The notes under the pieces are model-generated. The model was not told the DNA's origin, did no database searches, and was given only the letters and a program-made list of their open reading frames with translations. DNA of 10,480 nt from Methylococcaceae bacterium (GTDB taxonomy: Bacteria > Pseudomonadota > Gammaproteobacteria > Methylococcales > Methylomonadaceae). The stretch's first letter is position 1. Each line of letters opens with the position of its first letter. The stretch lies in NCBI GenBank assembly GCA_947506075.1, contig CANNNN010000068.1, forward strand, positions 1 to 10,480, in the 5' to 3' direction. Positions 5,751 through 10,480 of this stretch are shown piece by piece. The position numbers were made by a program, and so were the translations under genes.

Positions 5751-7562
5751 GTGATCGAAAAATTAAGAAACATTGCAATTATTGCGCACGTTGACCATGG
5801 CAAGACGACCCTGGTTGATAAATTATTGCAACAGTCGGGCACCTTTGCCGCTCACACCAAAGTGACTGAGCGCATGATGGACTCCAACGATATTGAAAAA
5901 GAACGCGGTATCACCATTCTGGCCAAAAACACCGCGCTGGACTGGAACGGCTATCATATCAATATCGTCGACACCCCGGGCCATGCCGATTTCGGTGGCG
6001 AAGTGGAGCGGGTCTTATCGATGGTTGATTCGGTGTTATTGCTGGTTGATGCTGTCGACGGTCCTATGCCCCAAACCCGTTTCGTTACTCAAAAAGCCTT
6101 TGCGTTGGGCCTGAAACCGATCGTGGTCATTAATAAAATTGACCGTCCAGGCGCACGCCCTGACTGGGTTGTAGATCAAACTTTTGATTTGTTCGATCGT
6201 TTGGGCGCTACCGATGAGCAACTCGATTTTCCTATTGTTTATGCATCGGCCATCAATGGCTATGCAGGCTTGGAGCATACGATCACCGGCGGTGATATGA
6301 CGCCGCTGTTTGAAACCATAGTTTCCAAGGTGAGTCCGCCGCCCGTTGATATGGACGGCCCGTTCCAAATGCAGGTTTCAAGTCTGGATTACAACACCTA
6401 TACCGGTGTTATTGGTATCGGTCGCATTCAGCGTGGCGTTATCAAACCCAATATGCCGCTGGTTATTGTTAACCGTGAAGGTGTCGAACGTAAAGGACGT
6501 ATGTTGCAACTTTACGGTTTCCACGGCCTGGATAGGGTTGAAGTTCAGGAAGCGCGCGCCGGTGACATTATTGCCTTTGCCGGTATTGAAAAGCTGGAAA
6601 TATCGGATACCATCTGCCATCCCGATTGTGTAGAAGCCATGACGCCGTTATCGGTTGATGAGCCTACCGTGACCATGACCTTCCAGGTCAATAACTCACC
6701 GTTTGCAGGTAAAGAAGGCAAGTTTGTCACGACCCGCCAAATCCGCGACCGTCTGGACAAAGAGTTGCAACATAATGTCGCGCTGAAAGTTGAAGATACG
6801 GGAGACCCAGATAAATTCAAGGTATCAGGCCGTGGCGAACTGCATTTGTCGGTGTTGATCGAAAACATGCGCCGCGAAGGCTTTGAAATGGGCGTGTCGC
6901 GTCCTGAAGTTATCATGAAGGAAATCGACGGCAAAAAGTGCGAACCTTTTGAAATGGTCACCATCGAAGTGGAAGAAATCCACCAGGGTACGATCATGGA
7001 AAAGCTGGGCGAACGTAAAGGCGATTTGACCAATATGGTTCCTGACGGCAAAGGCCGCATTCGTCTGGAATACATGATGCCGTCACGCGGCCTGATTGGT
7101 TTTCAAACCGAATTCATGACCGCAACTTCAGGTTCCGGTCTTCTGTACCATGTATTTGACCATTATGGTCCGATGAAACCTGGCGATTTCGGTAATCGTT
7201 CGCGCGGCGTACTGATATCAATGGTTGCCGGTAAAGCCGTGACCTATTCATTGCATCCGTTACAAGAACGCGGCGAGTTGTTGCTGGTTAATGGCGATGA
7301 GGTTTACGAAGGCATGTTGGTCGGTCTGCATTCACGTACCAATGATTTGACCGTTAATCCGTGCAAGCCAAAACCGTTGACTAACGTTCGTGCCTCGGGT
7401 ACTGATGAAAGCTTGGTGTTGGCCAGAATTCAAAAAATGACCCTGGAGCAAGCGCTGGAGTTTATTGCCGAAGATGAATTAGTTGAAGTTACGCCTAAAT
7501 CGATCCGCTTGCGCAAGAAGTATTTAACTGAAAACGAGCGTAAGAGAGCTTCTAAGGGATAA
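5751..7562 (+). CDS. typA: Ribosome-associated translational GTPase TypA/BipA
   Basis: EF-G-like GTPase that binds the ribosome and helps 50S assembly and growth under cold or other stress. Its 603 residues match the family length. The G motifs are complete: G1 AHVDHGKT (12-19), G2 RGITI (52-56), G3 DTPGH (74-78), G4 NKID (128-131) and a G5-like YASAING. Domains II, III (GRGELHLSVLIENMRREGFE) and V follow, then the TypA-specific C-terminal domain (GSGLLYHVFDHYGPMKPG; RKKYLTENERKR near the end). The start is GTG at 5751. I chose it because the protein then begins MIEKLRNIAIIAHVDHGKTT, exactly where the family starts. The ribosome site is weak (AGAG about 10 nt upstream). A strong terminator follows directly after the stop, so typA ends its transcript. 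No unusual residues are seen. Confidence 0.98.
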   Translation: MIEKLRNIAIIAHVDHGKTTLVDKLLQQSGTFAAHTKVTERMMDSNDIEKERGITILAKNTALDWNGYHINIVDTPGHADFGGEVERVLSMVDSVLLLVDAVDGPMPQTRFVTQKAFALGLKPIVVINKIDRPGARPDWVVDQTFDLFDRLGATDEQLDFPIVYASAINGYAGLEHTITGGDMTPLFETIVSKVSPPPVDMDGPFQMQVSSLDYNTYTGVIGIGRIQRGVIKPNMPLVIVNREGVERKGRMLQLYGFHGLDRVEVQEARAGDIIAFAGIEKLEISDTICHPDCVEAMTPLSVDEPTVTMTFQVNNSPFAGKEGKFVTTRQIRDRLDKELQHNVALKVEDTGDPDKFKVSGRGELHLSVLIENMRREGFEMGVSRPEVIMKEIDGKKCEPFEMVTIEVEEIHQGTIMEKLGERKGDLTNMVPDGKGRIRLEYMMPSRGLIGFQTEFMTATSGSGLLYHVFDHYGPMKPGDFGNRSRGVLISMVAGKAVTYSLHPLQERGELLLVNGDEVYEGMLVGLHSRTNDLTVNPCKPKPLTNVRASGTDESLVLARIQKMTLEQALEFIAEDELVEVTPKSIRLRKKYLTENERKRASKG

Positions 7563-7565
7563 GCT

Positions 7566-7620
7566 TAGTAGCTTGGGTGGCGGCGTAATAAAGTTCGCCT
7601 CACCCAAGTTACTATTTTTT
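7566..7620 (+). terminator. Rho-independent terminator after typA
   Basis: Arms 7566-7579 and 7601-7614 pair over 14 bp with one G.U (core CTTGGGTG/CACCCAAG). A further GCG/CGC pairing is possible inside the loop. Six T residues follow immediately at 7615-7620. It begins 4 bases after the typA stop and separates typA from the DUF3014 gene. Confidence 0.9.
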
Positions 7621-7644
7621 CTTGGCTGATTTAAGATTAGCAAC

Positions 7645-8514
7645 ATGAGTCGATACCAGCAGGGTAAAGATAAAAAATCCGGAGTAGCCGTGATCTTGGT
7701 GGCGGCTGTTTTGATTGTATTGACGATTATTGCGTGGTTTTATTTTAAATCTCAGCAGAGCGATATTGTAACAGGGGCAGAAACTCACGCTTTGGTGCTT
7801 CCTTTCAGCTCCAGGGAGACGGGAGTAACGGACGCTATATCGGTTGGAGAGCCGTTAATTCGGGAATCTACGGCAGCAGCCACTGCTGACAATATTCAAG
7901 AATTACAGCTGGAATCCTCGTTTATTTTACCTGATCTTGATCATAGTGATGCGCTGTTGCGGGAGGCGTTAACGGGGATTTCACCCGCGCTTGCCGGGTG
8001 GTTAAATACTGATCAGCTGATCCAAAAATATGTTGTTATCGCTAACGATTTTTCTCAGGACTTACGGCTTGAGAAGCATCTGCGCTTTCTTAAGCTGGAT
8101 CAGCCATTTACAGCTGACCAGGAAAATGGAAAACTACTTATAGAGAGTAAAAGTTATCATCGCTATGACCCGTTGGCTGCGGCCATCGATGCGCTGGACA
8201 CACAGGCGACGCTAATCGTCTATAAAAATTTCAAGCCCTTATTGTTGCAGGTTTTTAAGGAGTTTAGTTATCCCGAGCAGTACAATCTGGAAGATATATT
8301 CACCAAAACGGCGGCGATAATTCTTGCTGCACCTGTTATTGATGGGCCAATTACCGTGGAAAGGCATGCGGGTAATTATAGATTTTCAGATCAACAACTT
8401 GAGGTGTCAAGTCCGATACATAAACAGATGCTAAGGATGGGTCCTGAAAATACTAGGCTTATCCAAAACAAATTGCGGCAGTTGCTTGAAGGATTAGTAA
8501 ATATTAAAGAATAA
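7645..8514 (+). CDS. DUF3014 family membrane-anchored protein
   Basis: A 289-residue protein of unknown function. A short basic N-terminus (MSRYQQGKDKK) is followed by one hydrophobic helix at about 12-35, giving a probable N-in inner-membrane anchor with the rest in the periplasm. A low-complexity linker runs to about 90. The remainder looks like a DUF3014 domain: LPDLDHSDALLREAL, the repeated aromatic/basic SYHRYDPLAAAIDALD and VYKNFKPLLLQVFKEF stretches, YRFSDQQLEVSSPIHKQMLR and a closing RMGPENTRLIQNKL. The family assignment is from recall of the motif pattern, not a search. ATG at 7645 has no clear Shine-Dalgarno sequence. The typA terminator lies upstream, so the gene probably has its own promoter, although none is convincing in the 24 bp left. 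It converges with the crp-like gene. No enzymatic residues are recognised. Confidence 0.85.
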   Translation: MSRYQQGKDKKSGVAVILVAAVLIVLTIIAWFYFKSQQSDIVTGAETHALVLPFSSRETGVTDAISVGEPLIRESTAAATADNIQELQLESSFILPDLDHSDALLREALTGISPALAGWLNTDQLIQKYVVIANDFSQDLRLEKHLRFLKLDQPFTADQENGKLLIESKSYHRYDPLAAAIDALDTQATLIVYKNFKPLLLQVFKEFSYPEQYNLEDIFTKTAAIILAAPVIDGPITVERHAGNYRFSDQQLEVSSPIHKQMLRMGPENTRLIQNKLRQLLEGLVNIKE

Positions 8515-8517
8515 ATT

Positions 8518-8537
8518 TGATTGTTAGATAACAATCA
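8518..8537 (+). other. AT-rich stem-loop after the DUF3014 gene
   Basis: TGATTGTT (8518-8525) pairs with AACAATCA (8530-8537) around an AGAT loop, 3 bases after the stop codon. There is no T-run, so terminator function is doubtful. The rest of the convergent gap to 8680 is AT-rich with no other clear structure. Confidence 0.4.
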
Positions 8538-8680
8538 TCGGAACCTAAAGTACAAACCCCGTTACGCATTGGTTTTAATCTGCATAGTGAAAATTTGGCT
8601 TTATTTATTTATTTAAATATCAGCGTAAATTCTTCCAATCCATGTTATCCGCGTTCTATTTCTGATAGTGAATAGCCGTC

Positions 8681-9337
8681 TTATCGCGTACCAAATACGA
8701 CAATAGTTTTGCCGTGTGCGGTAATCAGTTTTTTGTTTTCCAGTTCTTTTAACACGCGCCCCGCCATTTCTCTTGAGCAGCTGACCATGCGACCAATTTC
8801 TTGCCTGGAGATATGCAGTTGCATGCCATCAGGATGGGTTATTGCTTCAGGACTTTTGCATAAATCTAACAAGGTTCGAGCAACTCGACCTTCTACATCC
8901 ATAAACGCCAAATTGCATAAATTGCGACTAGTGTTTAATAGTCGGGTCGATAACTGTTCGCCGATCAAGTATAAAATATTTGGGCCATGCTCCATCAGGT
9001 CTTTTCTCAAGATTTGGTGCAGTCGCTCATAACTTATTTCGGCCAAATGGCACTCGCTACGGGTTTTAACGCTGACGTTTCGTATTTCGGTTGCTTTAAA
9101 CACGCCAATTTCACCGATAAACTCATTCTTATTCAAGTAGGCAAGTATCAATTCATGACCGCCATCGGCTTCTTCGACACAAATGCTGACCGATCCGTCG
9201 ATGATAAAATACAATCGATCACCTACATCGCCAGGCCGAATAATCGTAGTTTTGGCTGGATATTTTTTGATATGACAAAAATGCAGAAATTGCTCTAAGG
9301 CTTCTTTGTAAAGGTTTTCTTGGGATTTAACTGGCAT
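8681..9337 (-). CDS. crp: CRP/Vfr-type cyclic-nucleotide-responsive transcription regulator
   Basis: Global regulator of the CRP/FNR family, 218 residues, aligning without gaps to E. coli CRP over the cyclic-nucleotide pocket. The cyclic-nucleotide-binding domain covers about 20-130 (FLHFCHIKKYPAKTTII; FIGEIGVF with Gly75-Glu76; Arg86). A dimer helix carries Thr136-Ser137, the pair that contacts adenine in CRP. The C-terminal winged HTH includes ISRQEIGRMVSCSREMAGRV, with Arg189, Glu190 and Arg194 in the positions that read the TGTGA half-site in CRP. It ends HGKTIVVFGTR as in CRP and Vfr. One difference stands out: the Ser that follows the phosphate-binding Arg in E. coli CRP is Asn87 here. 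The start gives the usual N-terminus, but no good ribosome site is visible. Divergent from an OsmC-like gene, as E. coli crp is from yhfA. cAMP is the likely ligand, not proven. Confidence 0.95.
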   Translation of the reverse strand: MPVKSQENLYKEALEQFLHFCHIKKYPAKTTIIRPGDVGDRLYFIIDGSVSICVEEADGGHELILAYLNKNEFIGEIGVFKATEIRNVSVKTRSECHLAEISYERLHQILRKDLMEHGPNILYLIGEQLSTRLLNTSRNLCNLAFMDVEGRVARTLLDLCKSPEAITHPDGMQLHISRQEIGRMVSCSREMAGRVLKELENKKLITAHGKTIVVFGTR

Positions 9338-9410
9338 AACAACTATTCATTTATTAGCAATGGTTCAATAAGTGCGGCTAACAATGCCGGATTTTAACAA
9401 AAAAATCAAT

Positions 9411-9430
9411 ATTGTCGCTCCAGAGACAAT
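9411..9430. promoter_or_regulatory. Inverted repeat in the crp/osmC divergent region (possible operator)
   Basis: ATTGTC (9411-9416) and GACAAT (9425-9430) are exact complements separated by 8 bp. The left half overlaps CAATATTG and the right half overlaps CAATTG, both palindromes. It lies 45 bp before the OsmC start and 73 bp before the crp start. It does not match the CRP consensus TGTGA-N6-TCACA. A weak promoter for the OsmC gene (TTGTTT 9430-9435, TATCAT 9451-9456, 15-bp spacer) would place the right half on the -35 box, a position suited to repression. Confidence 0.4.
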
Positions 9431-9474
9431 TGTTTTTATGCTACTCTAGGTATCATTTTTAATCGGGAGAAACA

Positions 9475-9891
9475 ATGCAAGTAACAGTCAAATGGATCGA
9501 CGGCGTGATGTTCGTTGGCGAAACCGGTAGCGGTCATGCTGTCGTTATGGACGGGCCTCCCGACCATGGTGGTCGTAATATCGGCATGCGCCCGATGGAA
9601 ATGTTATTGCTCGGCGTGGGCGGGTGTTCATCGTTCGATGTCGTGCAGATTTTACAAAAAGGCAGAAATAATATTGTTAACTGCGTTGCCGAGGTTACTG
9701 CCGAGCGGGTAGATGCGGTCCCTAGCGTTTTTAGCAAGATTCATCTGCACTTTATCGTTACCGGCCATGACTTAAAGGCATCGGCGGTTGAAAGAGCGGT
9801 AAAGCTATCCGCAGAAAAGTATTGCTCCGCATCAATCATGCTGAGCAAGGCGGTGGAAATAACCCATGATTTTGAAGTCATTGAGGTTTAG
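9475..9891 (+). CDS. OsmC/Ohr family protein, YhfA-like
   Basis: A 138-residue cytoplasmic protein of the OsmC/Ohr fold, whose members reduce organic hydroperoxides through two Cys residues. Both are present: Cys51 in GVGGCSSFDV at the start of the central helix, and Cys117 in EKYCSAS. The upstream RPMEMLLLGVGG stretch is the usual family signature. The overall length and motif spelling fit the YhfA subgroup rather than Ohr or classic OsmC. ATG at 9475 has GGGAGA at 9465-9470, a good ribosome site. The gene is divergent from crp, a pairing also seen for E. coli crp-yhfA. The subgroup's physiological substrate is not established, so peroxide reduction is an inference from the paired cysteines. 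Confidence 0.92.
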   Translation: MQVTVKWIDGVMFVGETGSGHAVVMDGPPDHGGRNIGMRPMEMLLLGVGGCSSFDVVQILQKGRNNIVNCVAEVTAERVDAVPSVFSKIHLHFIVTGHDLKASAVERAVKLSAEKYCSASIMLSKAVEITHDFEVIEV

Positions 9892-9911
9892 TCGTTGAAC
9901 GGATTGCAATG

Positions 9912-9941
9912 ACGCGGCTTTAAAATCCGATAAAGTCGCGT
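9912..9941. terminator. Stem-loop between convergent OsmC-like gene and glcF
   Basis: ACGCGGCTTTA (9912-9922) pairs with TAAAGTCGCGT (9931-9941) over 11 bp with one G.U and an 8-nt loop. It is followed on the plus strand by only a short TTT; a T6 run comes about 20 nt later (9961-9966). It is likely a terminator or 3'-end structure for one or both converging genes. The poor U-tract lowers certainty. Confidence 0.5.
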
Positions 9942-9990
9942 AGTTTCAATATTGATGGCATTTTTTATGTGGTAGGCAGACAAAGCCAAT

Positions 9991-10480
9991 TTATTGCTTT
10001 AACTGCCTTGCGATTAACACGATAGGGTGAACGACTTCCAGCACTAGCCCACGCTCCCTTAATCCCGCCGATATATGTAATGCACAGCCAATATTGGAAC
10101 TGACCAGAATCTCTGGCGGGTGCTCTAAGGCAACGCCTAGCAGATCGCCTAACAAAGCTTGCGCCATCTGAGGATGATCCAGCATATAACTGCCTGCTGA
10201 GCCGCAGCATTGTATCGAGCCAGGCAGTGCTGCAATGTTAATTTCTGGGATTTGTTGCAGCAGCTTCATCGCCCCTTGCTCCTCGTGCATAACATTTTTT
10301 AACGAGCATGGCGTATGCAGGCATACCGTTGCGGAAAAAGGGGTGAGTCGCTCGCTAAGATCAACACCCGACTTGATTAAAAACTGACTAATATCGATCA
10401 CCTTCCCGGCAACGTCAGTTTGCTGATATTCCTGCAGCTGACCACCGCAACCGCTGGCGATGGTGATTATCGCATCCAGA
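9991..10480 (-). CDS. glcF: Glycolate oxidase iron-sulfur subunit GlcF, C-terminal part (5'-truncated)
   Basis: C-terminal part of a CCG-domain Fe-S protein. GlcF is the electron-transferring subunit of glycolate oxidase GlcDEF, which converts glycolate to glyoxylate at the membrane. The frame is open to the right window edge: before the GTG at 10401 it continues as LDAIITIASGCGGQLQEY, so the gene starts outside. Motifs seen are the SGCG of the first CCG repeat, then in the second repeat CLHTPCSLKN, QCCGSAGSYMLDHPQMA and SSNIGCALHI, the last three arranged as in GlcF. It stops at TAA (9991-9993 on the complement). The N-terminal 2[4Fe-4S] ferredoxin part and probable glcD/glcE partners would lie to the right, outside the window. 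Related CCG proteins (LutA, GlpC) are less likely because of the NIGCALH ending. Confidence 0.85.
   Translation of the reverse strand, partial: LDAIITIASGCGGQLQEYQQTDVAGKVIDISQFLIKSGVDLSERLTPFSATVCLHTPCSLKNVMHEEQGAMKLLQQIPEINIAALPGSIQCCGSAGSYMLDHPQMAQALLGDLLGVALEHPPEILVSSNIGCALHISAGLRERGLVLEVVHPIVLIARQLKQ

Noticed and set aside
6545..7075. 176-codon ORF antisense to typA
   Set aside because: It is Ser/Arg/Pro-rich, lies wholly opposite a highly conserved gene and shows no recognisable motif. It is a shadow frame.
8987..9298. 103-codon plus-strand ORF opposite the crp-like gene
   Set aside because: crp is strongly supported on the minus strand, and this frame has no family features.
10399..10401. 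GTG as the start of the last minus-strand gene
   Set aside because: The frame continues upstream to the window edge with a conserved SGCG motif, so the gene is truncated rather than starting here.

Overview
The window reads as chromosomal DNA from a gammaproteobacterium. It carries a CRP protein very close to the enterobacterial/Pseudomonas type next to a divergent OsmC-like gene, as in E. coli crp-yhfA, together with typA/bipA, a DUF3014 protein and a glycolate-oxidase GlcF. A methanotroph-like lineage (Methylococcales) is my guess from overall gene flavour and the intergenic repeat style; nothing in the window proves it. Eight complete genes and two edge-truncated genes were found. There are no rRNA or tRNA genes, no CRISPR array and no prophage.

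Left third (1-4141): the tail of a surface-polysaccharide (O-antigen type) cluster. A 5'-truncated NAD-dependent sugar epimerase/reductase is followed by a WecA/WbpL-type polyprenyl-phosphate sugar-1-phosphate transferase and a large membrane-anchored WbpM/CapD/FlaA1-type UDP-GlcNAc 4,6-dehydratase. The order SDR - WbpL - WbpM matches the end of Pseudomonas O-antigen loci. It suggests a route that makes a UDP-6-deoxy-HexNAc (QuiNAc or FucNAc) and loads it on undecaprenyl phosphate. A small non-coding element of about 220 bp, with 14-bp perfect terminal inverted repeats and three internal hairpins (about 1958-2176), sits between the transferase and the dehydratase and ends about 12 bases before the dehydratase start codon.

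Middle (4134-7562): a LysR-type regulator overlaps the dehydratase by 8 bp. A 230-bp gap follows, holding a good sigma-70-like promoter (TTGACC-16-GATAAT), then a single-domain rhodanese and the ribosome-associated GTPase TypA/BipA. A strong rho-independent terminator closes typA.

Right third (7645-10480): a membrane-anchored DUF3014 protein converges on a minus-strand crp/vfr-like gene. crp is divergent from an OsmC/YhfA-like gene across a 137-bp region that contains an ATTGTC-N8-GACAAT inverted repeat. A minus-strand glcF, cut by the window edge, converges on the OsmC gene, with a stem-loop between them.

I did not find a clearly new multi-gene system. The items most worth a second look are the hairpin-rich inverted-repeat element, the Ser-to-Asn change in the CRP cAMP pocket, the dehydratase-LysR overlap, and the inverted repeat shared by crp and the OsmC gene.
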